Shown in pieces: positions 41,149-49,805 of a DNA stretch of 64,000 nucleotides. The stretch lies in assembly GCF_039536325.1 (NCBI RefSeq), contig NZ_BAAAYO010000014.1, forward strand, positions 186,001 through 250,000, in the 5' to 3' direction. The notes under the pieces were generated by a model. The model saw nothing but the letters and a program-made list of their open reading frames with translations. It ran no database searches and was not told the origin of the DNA. How positions within the stretch are numbered: the stretch's first letter is position 1; every line of letters starts with the position of its first letter. This DNA is from Paenibacillus_AB hodogayensis (GTDB lineage: Bacteria; Bacillota; Bacilli; Paenibacillales; NBRC-103111). The position numbers and the translations under genes were made by a program.

Positions 41149-42489
41149 TTATTTTGCCGTTCTGATCCTCTTGGCTTCTTCGATCCGTTTGAGCGCAAGC
41201 TCCTCCGCCTCGCGGAACGCCGTGTTCATATCTTTCGTGCCGTCCGCGATCGGCAAGGCGGATGCCGCGTACACGCTGTTCACCGAGAACGTATAGTCCG
41301 CGGAAGGCGGGATCGGCGCGTTTTTGTATTTGAAGAGCGCCGCATAGTTTTTATCCGGGAAAGCCGTTTCCTTCCCGTACTCTTTCTTCGTATCCTCCGT
41401 CATCAAGGTCGGAATGAAGCCGCGCCGGGAAACCCAGCTTTGGTACTCGTTCGAAATCATGAACTTCAGCACTTCCATGGCGGCGTCCTTTTCTTTCGTC
41501 ATATTGGTCAAGCCGAAGTAGAACGGGGTCGTCTGCGTCCCGACTCCGGGCGCATCCGGGAAGACCGGCACCGTAACCATATCCCAATTGAACTGCTGCA
41601 TGGCGGGAATCAAGCTCGGGCTGATGTAGATGGCAATGTTGTACGCATACATCGCCAAATCCTGTTTCGTCACGAACGCATCGTTGCCCGGTATCGCCTT
41701 CAATGTCCCGATTTTGCTGCGAACGCCGTTATCCTGCATCGGCTGCACGAACAGCGCATCGAACAGCCTGCGCCAGCCGGGATTCGTATTGATCGTCGGC
41801 TGCTCCGTCTCGTTATTGACGAGCGGGATGGACAACTGGTTTTGGGCGATGAATTGGCTGGGAGACGTACTCAACCCGACATACTGCGTGCCGTTCTCGA
41901 ACCGCGTCAGCTTCTTGCCCAGCTCGACCGCTTCGTCCCACGTCATGCCGTCCCGGGGATACCCGACGCCGAATTTATCGAACAGATCTTTGTTGTAAAA
42001 TAGAACGAACTTCATATCCGTAACCGGTACGCCGTACGTTTTTCCTCCGGAAAACTGCTTCATCGCTTTAATCGATTCCTGCTCCAGCCGACCCAGATCG
42101 ACTTGATGCTTCTTCATCAGTTCGGTCATGTCGTACTGCATCCCGAACGAAAACAGCGTGTTCTCGAAAATCCCGATATTGTTGTAGAAAATGTCGATGC
42201 GCTGGCCTTCCGTCAGCAGCTTCGTCGTGCCTTCCTGGATATTCCCGCTCGGCATCTGGATATATTTGAACGTATGGTGAGGAAATTTTTTGTAAAGCAA
42301 TTCCCCGTACTGTTTATCGAAAAAATCTTTCGGTTGAGTCGAGCCGCCATAGAAAATAATTTCCGCCGGAGGCGTCTGCACATTCTGTACTTCTTCCGCC
42401 GCACCGCTGCCCGCTTTGCCGCAAGCGGCAAGCGGCAGCAGCATAAACAATAAAGGCGCCATCCCTATTTTTTTCGATACGATCGCCAA
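41149..42489 (-). CDS. Extracellular sugar-binding lipoprotein (CUT1)
   Basis: 446 residues. Signal peptide and lipobox LAAC with C23, then a type-1 sugar-binding fold (YGVPVTDMKFVLFYNKDLFD and GMTWDEAVELGKKLTRFENG are family signatures). The start is a TTG at 42489 seven nt after AGGGGGG. It stands alone: no permeases or ATPase are adjacent, so it must serve permeases elsewhere or be a pure sensor. A perfect TGTAAACGTTTACA operator lies 64 bp upstream. Similar in the central region to the lipoprotein at 61046-62371, so the two are paralogues. Confidence 0.9.
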   Translation of the reverse strand: MAIVSKKIGMAPLLFMLLPLAACGKAGSGAAEEVQNVQTPPAEIIFYGGSTQPKDFFDKQYGELLYKKFPHHTFKYIQMPSGNIQEGTTKLLTEGQRIDIFYNNIGIFENTLFSFGMQYDMTELMKKHQVDLGRLEQESIKAMKQFSGGKTYGVPVTDMKFVLFYNKDLFDKFGVGYPRDGMTWDEAVELGKKLTRFENGTQYVGLSTSPSQFIAQNQLSIPLVNNETEQPTINTNPGWRRLFDALFVQPMQDNGVRSKIGTLKAIPGNDAFVTKQDLAMYAYNIAIYISPSLIPAMQQFNWDMVTVPVFPDAPGVGTQTTPFYFGLTNMTKEKDAAMEVLKFMISNEYQSWVSRRGFIPTLMTEDTKKEYGKETAFPDKNYAALFKYKNAPIPPSADYTFSVNSVYAASALPIADGTKDMNTAFREAEELALKRIEEAKRIRTAK

Positions 42490-42552
42490 GTTGTTGCCCC
42501 CCTATGGAATCGTTTGCTCTACCCTGTACATCCGCTGAAGTTGTAGATCTAA

Positions 42553-42566
42553 TGTAAACGTTTACA
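42553..42566. promoter_or_regulatory. Perfect LacI/CcpA operator
   Basis: TGTAAACGTTTACA, a perfect 14-bp palindrome that fits the cre consensus at all positions, just upstream of the solitary sugar-binding lipoprotein gene. Expect catabolite repression or control by a LacI-family protein. Confidence 0.8.
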
Positions 42567-42607
42567 ATGTTTTCTGCATGTGCGCCGCTTTTCACTCCTC
42601 GCCATCG

Positions 42608-42958
42608 TTACAGGATGATCCCCAGCTTGCCGTCTTCCAGCACAACTTCGTAGCGGAGCAATCGCGTATTGGGGCGAACGAGCGATTTGCCGGTCTTGAT
42701 CTCGAATTCCCAGCCATGCCACGGACATCTGACGATTTCGCCTTGTCTTCCAAACGCGTACTCGTATACATCGGAGGGCAAGGTCGTACCGCATACCGGT
42801 CCTTTGCACATTTCCGCCCCTTGATGAGGACAGCGGTTCAAGATCGCGTAATATTCGCCTTGTATATGGTAAATGACGACGGAGCGCCCCGAGACTTCGT
42901 ATACGCGATGCTGTCCTTCGGCAATCTGGTCGGCCGTGCCGACAACATGTACAGTCAT
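42608..42958 (-). CDS. Rieske [2Fe-2S] ferredoxin-like protein
   Basis: 116 residues. Both cluster-binding boxes are intact: C43-P-H45 (RCPHQGAEM) and C78-P-W-H81 (RCPWHGWEF). The size is that of a stand-alone Rieske ferredoxin that feeds electrons to a ring-hydroxylating or demethylating oxygenase. ATG 42958 behind GAGGAAAGG; the frame open upstream overlaps the amidohydrolase gene's tail. It starts 14 nt after the amidohydrolase stop, so they form an operon. No oxygenase large subunit is in the window. Confidence 0.92.
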   Translation of the reverse strand: MTVHVVGTADQIAEGQHRVYEVSGRSVVIYHIQGEYYAILNRCPHQGAEMCKGPVCGTTLPSDVYEYAFGRQGEIVRCPWHGWEFEIKTGKSLVRPNTRLLRYEVVLEDGKLGIIL

Positions 42959-42972
42959 TGTGCCTTTCCTCT

Positions 42973-44034
42973 CTACAGCTTGTATAACTGCTTGGCGTTC
43001 TCGTAGAAAATGCGTTTCCGCTCTTCCGGCTTCAACCATCTCAGAATGTGATCAGGAGAATCGAAATCCCAGTGCGGATAATCGCTGGAATAGAGCAAAA
43101 TATGCTCCGCGTCGATCATCTCGAAAATCTGCTTCAGCTGGGACGGCCGACTCGGCTCCTCGATCGGTTGTGTCGTAAAGAAGCAATGGTCGCGAATGTA
43201 AGCGCTCGGCATTTTTTTCAGCCAAGGCACTTGGGAACGAAGCGCCGTGTAGTTTTTATCGAGCCTCCACATCAGATGCGGCAGCCACGATACGCCGCCC
43301 TCGATGAATACGAATTTCAAGCGCGGATATTTCTCGAATACGCCCTCGCATATAAGACTGGTGAGATGCGCCATGAATGTCGTCGACAAGCAAGTATGCC
43401 ATTCGATATACCATGTCGGATACCCCGCCGCCGTAGGCGGATTGGCCTGTCCGGCCCCTTCCGCTCCGGGATGGATCGCTATCGGCAGTCCGTTTCGTTC
43501 GGCGGCCTCGTAGATCGGATGGAAGTATCGTTGCCCGAGCGGCATCCGGGAGGCGCTGCTGCTCACCACTTGGACGAAGCCCGGATGGGAACCGAGCCGG
43601 TCGATTTCTTTGGCGGCTAGCTGCGGATCCTGCAAGGCAATCATAATCGAGCCTTTGAATCTGGGGTCTTTGTCAAGCCAATGTTCGACCAAATGATCGT
43701 TGTAGGCGCTGACGACGGCTGCGGCGAAGTCCGGATCATGGCCCACCGACACGCTGAACAAATTGCCGGTCAAAATCGCGTACTCCATATTAAAGGGCTC
43801 GACCAGCTGCTTGATGACGAAATCCGGGTCCGATCCGACGCCTCCGCCATCGGGAGGAAAAGCATCCTGCCTGCCGACACCGACAGGAGAGTAGTAGCCG
43901 GAGTACATCAGACCGAGTCCCGATTGGGCCACCCGGTTCTTCCACGCGTCGGACAAGTACGGCAGCAAATCCCGTTCGCTTCTTAACGCATTGTGAACGT
44001 CGCAGTCAATGATCTTTAATGGTTCACTCAACAT
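42973..44034 (-). CDS. Amidohydrolase_2 family hydrolase or decarboxylase
   Basis: 353 residues of the ACMSD-like amidohydrolase family. Metal ligands are visible in DCDVH (about 10-14), in AIHPG near residue 187, and an Asp in YSSDYPHWD near 325. Family members decarboxylate or hydrolyse aromatic-ring cleavage products or lactones. ATG 44034 behind AGAGGGGA. Operon with a Rieske ferredoxin and divergent from an AraC gene, which together suggests breakdown of an aromatic or plant-derived compound. Exact substrate not deducible. Confidence 0.9.
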   Translation of the reverse strand: MLSEPLKIIDCDVHNALRSERDLLPYLSDAWKNRVAQSGLGLMYSGYYSPVGVGRQDAFPPDGGGVGSDPDFVIKQLVEPFNMEYAILTGNLFSVSVGHDPDFAAAVVSAYNDHLVEHWLDKDPRFKGSIMIALQDPQLAAKEIDRLGSHPGFVQVVSSSASRMPLGQRYFHPIYEAAERNGLPIAIHPGAEGAGQANPPTAAGYPTWYIEWHTCLSTTFMAHLTSLICEGVFEKYPRLKFVFIEGGVSWLPHLMWRLDKNYTALRSQVPWLKKMPSAYIRDHCFFTTQPIEEPSRPSQLKQIFEMIDAEHILLYSSDYPHWDFDSPDHILRWLKPEERKRIFYENAKQLYKL

Positions 44035-44218
44035 CCGATCCCCTCTCTGTTTGAAACGTACCTCCAATTTATCATGAGCGCGATTTCAATATCCATGAAC
44101 GTTAGCGATTCTTTTTGAACAATTCAACCCTTTTGCGAAATGCATCCCACGAACAAAGGACATCGGTTTCGCGCGTAGAATGGATAATCGACTCCGGAAT
44201 GGGAGAGGTGGATGACTC

Positions 44219-45052
44219 ATGTTTACTTTGAAATCCGTCTTGTACGACGACCGCATCGAGAAGTGGCACATCCGGGACGAGCCCGTCTATCACCATATCC
44301 TGATCTTCGTTGTACGCGGAAAAGTGATCTACCAAGTAAAAGGAGAAGTGATCGAGCTTCACGAAGGGGACGTTCTGTTTATCCCGTCCGGCACGATCCG
44401 CTCCTGCCATAACGATGCCAAAGGCCCGCATCAGAAATATTCCGCGCATTTCACGGCATCCGGAGAAGCGGAATCGGCCCTGGATGTATTGCGCGAAAAC
44501 GGCGTATTCAAATGGACGATGCATAACGGCAATTACTTCAGACAGCGTTTCTCCATGCTCCTCATGCAATGGTTCGATCAAGCGCTCGGAGGGCATCTGA
44601 TCTGCCAGGGCATCTTGCTCGAGCTGGTCGGAAGACTGATTCACGATGCTCGGCACAAGCATAACTCCACGGTCAAAAAAGATTTGATCGGCAGACTGCA
44701 AAACTATATCGTCCACAATCATTGCAAGCCGATTCAGCTGTCCGACTTGGCGCGTCACATCGACCGCTCCCCGAATCACGTGACGCGAATATTCAAGGAA
44801 ATGCTCGGACAAACGCCGATCGATTACATTCATCAGGTCAAAGTCTCGGTCGCCTGCGAATTGCTGAAGGGGGGCGGCATGACGATCGCGGAAATTTCCG
44901 ATCATCTCGGCTATTGCGAGCAGTCGTATTTTCATCGCGTCTTCAAAAAATGTACCGGAGTCGCCCCAACGGCCGTGCAGAAAGGACATTCGATCGCCTT
45001 CGTCCCGCTTCCCCGGCTTAGCGCGGCCGCCCGGACAGAAGCGTCCACATGA
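44219..45052 (+). CDS. AraC-family regulator
   Basis: 277 residues. N-terminal cupin sensor (VYHHILIFVVRGKVIYQVKG, then HEGDVLFIPSGTIRSC), C-terminal AraC domain at about 160-260 (IQLSDLARHIDRSPNHVTRI, then IAEISDHLGYCEQSYFHRVF). ATG 44219 behind GGGAGAGG. Divergent from the amidohydrolase-Rieske operon, 184 bp apart, and its likely activator. Confidence 0.92.
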   Translation: MFTLKSVLYDDRIEKWHIRDEPVYHHILIFVVRGKVIYQVKGEVIELHEGDVLFIPSGTIRSCHNDAKGPHQKYSAHFTASGEAESALDVLRENGVFKWTMHNGNYFRQRFSMLLMQWFDQALGGHLICQGILLELVGRLIHDARHKHNSTVKKDLIGRLQNYIVHNHCKPIQLSDLARHIDRSPNHVTRIFKEMLGQTPIDYIHQVKVSVACELLKGGGMTIAEISDHLGYCEQSYFHRVFKKCTGVAPTAVQKGHSIAFVPLPRLSAAARTEAST

Positions 45053-45072
45053 AGACGAGTTCGGCCCGAAAT

Positions 45073-45102
45073 GAAAAGGCCGCCACGAATGGCGACCTTT
45101 TC
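45073..45102. terminator. Bidirectional terminator
   Basis: Stem GAAAAGG-CGCCA/TGGCG-CCTTTTC with a CGAA loop and one mismatched pair. It lies 20 nt past the AraC stop on the plus strand and 8 nt past the stop of a decayed minus-strand gene. Confidence 0.75.
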
Positions 45103-45109
45103 ACTCCGC

Positions 45110-45323
45110 TTATTTGGGCTGTACCCATATGGATGTCACTTTGTTTTTATTCAGACGCTCTACGCCGCCTACGATTTCTTTTTCATGCTCAGTCTTTAGT
45201 GCGGCTATTCGACGATCCAGAAACTTCTCATTCCGGCCAACTACTCCCGTGCATCGATATCATTTGCCGCACGATGATCCTTCTCTGCATGGCGTCTTGC
45301 GCAGCTATATTGACGCTGGAAAG
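45110..45323 (-). pseudogene. Remnant of an unidentified gene, frameshifted
   Basis: Two overlapping minus-strand frames look like pieces of one protein. Frame one (45323-45228) reads VNIAAQDAMQRRIIVRQM; frame two (45259-45110, no start codon) reads GRNEKFLDRRIAALKTEH, then EKEIVGGVERLNKNKV and ends TSIWVQPK before TAA. A terminator follows 8 nt later. One frameshift at about 45230-45259 would join them; a TAG at 45324-45326 closes the upstream side. Family not recognised. Confidence 0.35.
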
Positions 45324-45347
45324 CTAGTTGGGGGGGGGCAGCCGGTT

Positions 45348-46043
45348 TTACGTGACGGGGGCGAATTTGTAACCGAAGCCTTTCACCGTCGCAATATATT
45401 TGGCGCGGGACGACCCGCCTTCCAGTTTCTTGCGCAGGTTATGCATATGCGTTTTGATCGTGTCGGGGGAGTAGTTGGAGGGGCTGTCCCAGATTTGCTC
45501 ATACAGCTGCCCGGGATGAAAGACCCGGTTCGGGTGCTGGGCCAGCGTCAGCAGCAGTTGAAGCTCCTTGGGCAGCAGCGCAACCGGTTCCCCGTTAACC
45601 TTCACGATCAATTGGTCCAAATCAATCTCCAAACCCGGGTAACGGAGCTTGCGGCTTTTCTCCGCCATGGCGGCCAGCTGAGCGCTCCATCGCAAATTCG
45701 CCTTCATCCGTGCCACCAGCTCGAGCGGATCGAACGGCTTGGTCATATAATCGTCGCCGCCGGATTGCAGCGATTGAAGCTTATGCTCCTGCTGCTTGTT
45801 CCCTGACAGAAACAGGATCGGCCGATCGTACATCGTTCGGATTTGCCGGCACAACGTGGCGCCGTCCATGTCCGGCATTTGCAGATCGAGCAGGATCAAA
45901 TCGGGGGTTTCGCGCTGCAACAAGTCCAAGCATTGCCGGGCGTTGTAGGCGGGAAGCACTCGGAAGCCCTCCGCGGTCAAAAACAGGTTCAGTATCTCCT
46001 GCAGCTCCGAGTCGTCGTCTACGGTCATTACGGTTGCGGACAT
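45348..46043 (-). CDS. OmpR/PhoB-type response regulator, orphan
   Basis: 231 residues. Receiver with D9-D10-D11 acidic patch and phospho-acceptor D53 (LLDLQMPDMD); winged-helix output domain at about 130-228 (LLPKELQLLLTLAQHPNRVF, KTHMHNLRKKLEGG). ATG 46043 behind AAGGGAAGGG. No histidine kinase is adjacent, so its partner is elsewhere or lost. Its promoter is almost identical to that of the 5'-nucleotidase gene at 49.8 kb. Confidence 0.92.
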   Translation of the reverse strand: MSATVMTVDDDSELQEILNLFLTAEGFRVLPAYNARQCLDLLQRETPDLILLDLQMPDMDGATLCRQIRTMYDRPILFLSGNKQQEHKLQSLQSGGDDYMTKPFDPLELVARMKANLRWSAQLAAMAEKSRKLRYPGLEIDLDQLIVKVNGEPVALLPKELQLLLTLAQHPNRVFHPGQLYEQIWDSPSNYSPDTIKTHMHNLRKKLEGGSSRAKYIATVKGFGYKFAPVT

Positions 46044-46119
46044 CGGCCACCCTTCCCTTTACAGATTGGATCAAACCGGATCTTACGCGAATTCGCCCAA
46101 TACGTCTTCTCTACCGCCT

Positions 46120-46148
46120 ATTATACGCCTCTCCCGCACAGGACGCTA
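46120..46148 (-). promoter_or_regulatory. Conserved promoter, copy 1 (response regulator gene)
   Basis: Minus strand: TAGCGT (46148-46143), 17-bp spacer ending GGAGAGGCG, TATAAT (46125-46120), then AGGCGGTAGAG. The same arrangement and flanks recur at 49806-49834. Confidence 0.6.
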
Positions 46149-46218
46149 CGGAAGCCGGGGGCGGAAAATTCGCCGCTTCCGTTGAAACCCGCCTCGATTT
46201 ATCCTATACTGCAATCAT

Positions 46219-46233
46219 TGATAACAATTCTCA
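46219..46233. promoter_or_regulatory. Fur-like box before the AraC-FecB gene
   Basis: TGATAACAATTCTCA matches the 7-1-7 Fur consensus with two mismatches and lies about 37 bp before the start of the AraC-FecB fusion gene. Confidence 0.6.
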
Positions 46234-46269
46234 TAGATTAGCTTACAGACTTTTTAGCGAGAGGTGCGG

Positions 46270-47388
46270 ATGTCCATGGCAGGAGAGGCGCGCCAACGAA
46301 TCGAAGCAACGGCTGCCTATATGGAGCGGCATCTCGACGAGAACGTAACGCGCGAAACGCTGGCCGCGCTGGCCGGCATGAATCCGGAGCATTACTCGCG
46401 GTTGTTCCGCAAATACATGGGAGCGAGCCCTATCGACTATTTGACCGGGCTTCGGATGGAACGGGCCAAGACGCTGATGCGCCAAAGCGAGGCGCCGATT
46501 GCCGTCATTGCCCGGCAGGTCGGCTTTACCGACCCGTATTATTTCAGCCGCCGCTTCCGGCAAGCCGTCGGCCTTCCCCCGCTCTCCTACCGGCGGAAAC
46601 CGCAGCAGCGCATCGTCGCGCTCGACTACTACGAGCATTTTCGCCTGCTCGGCATCGAGCCCGTTGGCGCGGACGGCAGCATGGTAAGCGGTTCTTTCCC
46701 CGATTGGTCCGCTACGGCCCTCGACGTCAGCGGGTTCGACTCCCGGCCCGACGCGGAGCGCATTCGCGCGCTGAAGCCCGATTTGATCGTGACCGCTCGG
46801 GAGGAGCTGGAGCCGGCGCTTGCAGCTATCGGCAAAACGGTCGTACTGAATATGCACAAGGACCCGGTATACGAGCAGCTCCGGGCGATCGCGAGCTTGA
46901 CGGGCAGGAACGAAGAAGCCGACCGCTGGATCGCCGCCTATGAAGAGCGGGCCGCGCGGCTGCGCCAGAAGCTGTCCGCAGCGGCGGGCCATTCGGACCG
47001 GTCTGCCGCCGTACTGCGGATACGGGGGAATCTGCTGCAAGTATACGGCACGCTGAATATGGGCTACCCGCTCTACCGCTCCCTGCTGCTGGAGCCTCCG
47101 GAAAAAATCCGGCTGCAATCCTTGTGCAACCATTACTTCCATTCCAGCGTCATCGCCCCGGAAGAGCTGCCGTACTATGCGGCCCACCATCTATTTGTCG
47201 TTCTTCAGCCCGATTCGGCCAGCCGTCAAGTCTGGGACCGGATCCGGACGATGCCTGCATGGCGCCAGTTTCCCGCGGTGCGCAACGGGAATGTCTATGA
47301 AGTCGACGTTCGCCGCTGGCTCGCGTTCGACCCGATTTCGATCATGCGGCAGATGGACGAGGCCGCCTCGCTGCTCCTTGCCCGCTAA
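46270..47388 (+). CDS. AraC regulator fused to a FecB-like siderophore-binding domain
   Basis: 372 residues. The AraC DNA-binding domain is at the N-terminus (about 8-105: VTRETLAALAGMNPEHYSRL, then IAVIARQVGFTDPYYFSRRF). From about 115 to the end follows a helical-backbone periplasmic-binding fold (IVALDYYEHFRLLGIEPVGA, ALKPDLIVTAREELE). This is the Btr/YbbB-like design: a cytoplasmic sensor that binds the ferric siderophore and activates its uptake genes. ATG 46270 behind GAGAGG. A Fur-like box precedes it, and the next gene encodes a matching binding lipoprotein. Confidence 0.92.
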   Translation: MSMAGEARQRIEATAAYMERHLDENVTRETLAALAGMNPEHYSRLFRKYMGASPIDYLTGLRMERAKTLMRQSEAPIAVIARQVGFTDPYYFSRRFRQAVGLPPLSYRRKPQQRIVALDYYEHFRLLGIEPVGADGSMVSGSFPDWSATALDVSGFDSRPDAERIRALKPDLIVTAREELEPALAAIGKTVVLNMHKDPVYEQLRAIASLTGRNEEADRWIAAYEERAARLRQKLSAAAGHSDRSAAVLRIRGNLLQVYGTLNMGYPLYRSLLLEPPEKIRLQSLCNHYFHSSVIAPEELPYYAAHHLFVVLQPDSASRQVWDRIRTMPAWRQFPAVRNGNVYEVDVRRWLAFDPISIMRQMDEAASLLLAR

Positions 47389-47485
47389 GGGAACGCCTTA
47401 TCCGTTTCAATGACGCATAAAAATCCATCCAAACCGTCACAACCCTCTATGGTTCGCCGGCTCCGGCAATGGTATGATTTTTAAC

Positions 47486-47504
47486 GATAACAAGAATCAT
47501 TATC
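47486..47504. promoter_or_regulatory. Fur box of the siderophore-binding protein gene
   Basis: GATAACAAGAATCATTATC; its reverse complement differs by one base from the Fur box core at 15855-15877. It lies 17 bp before the lipoprotein start. Confidence 0.8.
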
Positions 47505-47520
47505 ATTCATGGAGGGTGTC

Positions 47521-48570
47521 ATGACACAAGCTGTACGAAACTGCTGCCGATCGGTCCGGCTACCGGCCATCGCCGTGCTCATGCTGGCGGTTCTGCTCAC
47601 CGCTTGCGGGACAAAACCGGAAACGGATACCAAGACAACCGCCCCGGCGGTGACGAACGGAGCGGCATCGACCGACAAAACCAGTGCGAACGGCTCTACC
47701 GCCGCCAAGCCGCAAATGCGCATGTTCACAGACGATCTCGGCAGGAAGGTCGAAATTCCCGTAGCGCCGCAGCGCATCGTCGTCAGCGACTTCTCGGCGG
47801 AGATGCTCGCGGTCGGAGTCAAGCCGATTGCCGCCGGCAACAACGACTTCAAAATCGTCTTTACCCAATCCCAGATGAACGGTGTCGGGAAGATCGGGGA
47901 CCCGCCGAACGCGGAGAACATTTTGCAGCTTGATCCGGATCTGATCGTCATGTCGACGATCGCTCCGCAAATTTACCCGAAAGTGACCGAGCAGCTCGAG
48001 AAAATCGCACCGATCGTCTACTTCTCGTTCGAGCAGGACCCGATCTACGAAACGTTCCCGAAAATTGCCGATGCCGTCGGCAAGCCGCAGGAAGCGAAGG
48101 CGTGGATCGAAGGCTATGAGAAGGAAAGGAAGCAAGCGCAGGAGCAGGTCAAGGCCGCCATTGGCGACGAAACGGTATCGGTGTTCCGGATCGAAAAGGG
48201 ACGCCTGCGCGTTTACCTGAACCGCAACTTTGCCGGATACACCGTCAGAACCGCGCTGCAAACGAAGCCGCCCGCCGCCGTCGCCGCCGAGCTGGCCAAA
48301 GCCAAATACGGCTCCGCCGTCGAAATCTCGCTGGAGAAGCTGCCCGAATACGCAGCGGACCATCTGTTCGTGATCGTGCGCGGACAAGGCGACGATCAGG
48401 GGGCATTCAAGGAAATCGAGCAATCCGCGATCTGGAAAAGCCTCCCTGCCGTTCAAAAAGGTCGGCTGTACTTCATCGATACGGATACGTATTACGGGGT
48501 CGATATCGCCACGATCCGTCAAACCATGAAAGAAGCCTCGTCCATGCTGACGAAAGGCGCGGGAAAGTAA
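47521..48570 (+). CDS. Ferric-siderophore-binding lipoprotein (FhuD/FecB family)
   Basis: 349 residues. Signal peptide, lipobox LLTAC with C29, a Thr/Ala/Ser linker, then the FecB fold (DDLGRKVEIPVAPQRIVVSD; LQLDPDLIVMSTIAPQIYP). It captures ferric siderophore outside the membrane and hands it to an ABC permease, none of which is in the window. ATG 47521 behind GGAGGG; an ATG at 47509 overlaps that SD. Controlled by Fur, and probably activated by the upstream AraC-FecB sensor. Confidence 0.93.
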   Translation: MTQAVRNCCRSVRLPAIAVLMLAVLLTACGTKPETDTKTTAPAVTNGAASTDKTSANGSTAAKPQMRMFTDDLGRKVEIPVAPQRIVVSDFSAEMLAVGVKPIAAGNNDFKIVFTQSQMNGVGKIGDPPNAENILQLDPDLIVMSTIAPQIYPKVTEQLEKIAPIVYFSFEQDPIYETFPKIADAVGKPQEAKAWIEGYEKERKQAQEQVKAAIGDETVSVFRIEKGRLRVYLNRNFAGYTVRTALQTKPPAAVAAELAKAKYGSAVEISLEKLPEYAADHLFVIVRGQGDDQGAFKEIEQSAIWKSLPAVQKGRLYFIDTDTYYGVDIATIRQTMKEASSMLTKGAGK

Positions 48571-48653
48571 GCCTCCCCCGGACGCTGGATATTCTGGCGG
48601 GCGGCTGATCATTTTCCCCGCCGCCAAGCGGGTGTTAAGCCCCTCTTCCCCTC

Positions 48654-48704
48654 AAAAAGCCCGGAAACCGGCGAACTTCGTTCGCTCGATTTCCGGGCTT
48701 TTCT
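48654..48704. terminator. Strong terminator after the siderophore-binding gene
   Basis: 12-bp stem AAAGCCCGGAAA/TTTCCGGGCTTT (48656-48667 with 48690-48701) with an inner weak GCGAA pairing, followed by TCTT. The A-run before it would let it act on both strands. Confidence 0.8.
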
Positions 48705-48827
48705 TGGAGAAATGGCGCAGGCGACGCGGTCAAGGCCCCGCTCGCCGGAAAGCGCTGCTGCACGATGCGTGCGAGTCCCCCTCTAGCGCACGGCTCTTCT
48801 CTCCCTAAGAACATCCGCGGCAGCCGT

Positions 48828-49763
48828 TCATCCCCCGTCCCGCTCGCGGTTCGTAATGCCGAACGGAATATGAACGGACGGGACGAGGCGAGCCACATCC
48901 TCGATATGGCCCACCTGGTCATCGAAGAAGATATGCGGTTTGTACACCGCAAGCACCCTCCCCTTGTCGATTCCCCCAAGGAAGAACGCCTCGTCGATGC
49001 GGATATTCGCCTTTCTCAGCGTTGTGACGACCCGCTCGTGGGCGGGAGCATTGCGCGCGGTGACGATGGCGACGCGGATTTTGGGACGGTATGCGGGATT
49101 GTTGCGGTTGATCTCGGCCTCGCGATTTTGCAGCTTGGAGATTTCCGTCAAAAACCGGTACAGCGGTCCGGCCGGCAGCGGCTCGGCGGCCTTCTGCCTC
49201 TCATGGTCATGGAACGACTCGATCTCCCCGTCCAACTGAAACACCGTCTCGGCCGAATCGTCGGCAATAACGCCGTCAAAGTCGAAAGCCAGGCGCAGCT
49301 CCTGATCGTCGTCGTTGTCGATATAGTCGGTCGGGTACATGCAGCCTGCGGGAAAGCCCCGCTCCACCGCCTCCTTGACATCCTTCGGGTTGCCGGACAA
49401 AAACAACGAAGCGTTGAACGCTTCCATATATTCGAACGGATTGTTGCCCGCGAGAAAGGCGGCCCGGCTGATCGGCAGCTTGTAGTGCTCGATCGATTTG
49501 AAGACGCGCAGCCCCGTATCCGGATCGTTCCGCGACAGCAGCACGACCTCGACCGGCTGCTCCTCCGGCGTATTGATGCCGAGCAGCCGCTTGATCAACG
49601 GAAAGGCGACGCCTTTGCCCAGCGTGGCGTATTCGTTGTTTCTCTGGTACGCGCGGTATTCGTCCTCCCCCAGCTCCCGAAACACGTGATCCGATTCGGT
49701 CAGATCGAACAGGGCGCTTGAAGCGACGGCGACGACAAATTTATTTTCGATCGGATAGGCCAC
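48828..49763 (-). CDS. Cytosolic 5'-nucleotidase (NT5C1-like)
   Basis: 311 residues of the cytosolic 5'-nucleotidase 1 family, which dephosphorylates nucleoside monophosphates. The HAD-type nucleophile motif is FDFDGVIADDSAE (D161, D163), and the closing acidic motif FFDDQVGHIEDV is near residue 278. GTG 49763 lies 8 nt after GAGGAG; a GTG 9 nt upstream overlaps that SD. Monocistronic. Its promoter is shared in sequence with the orphan response regulator gene at 46 kb. Confidence 0.9.
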   Translation of the reverse strand: MAYPIENKFVVAVASSALFDLTESDHVFRELGEDEYRAYQRNNEYATLGKGVAFPLIKRLLGINTPEEQPVEVVLLSRNDPDTGLRVFKSIEHYKLPISRAAFLAGNNPFEYMEAFNASLFLSGNPKDVKEAVERGFPAGCMYPTDYIDNDDDQELRLAFDFDGVIADDSAETVFQLDGEIESFHDHERQKAAEPLPAGPLYRFLTEISKLQNREAEINRNNPAYRPKIRVAIVTARNAPAHERVVTTLRKANIRIDEAFFLGGIDKGRVLAVYKPHIFFDDQVGHIEDVARLVPSVHIPFGITNRERDGG

Positions 49764-49805
49764 GGGTTGCACTCCTCTTTTGCTCTATGACAGGCTCTAG
49801 CGCCT

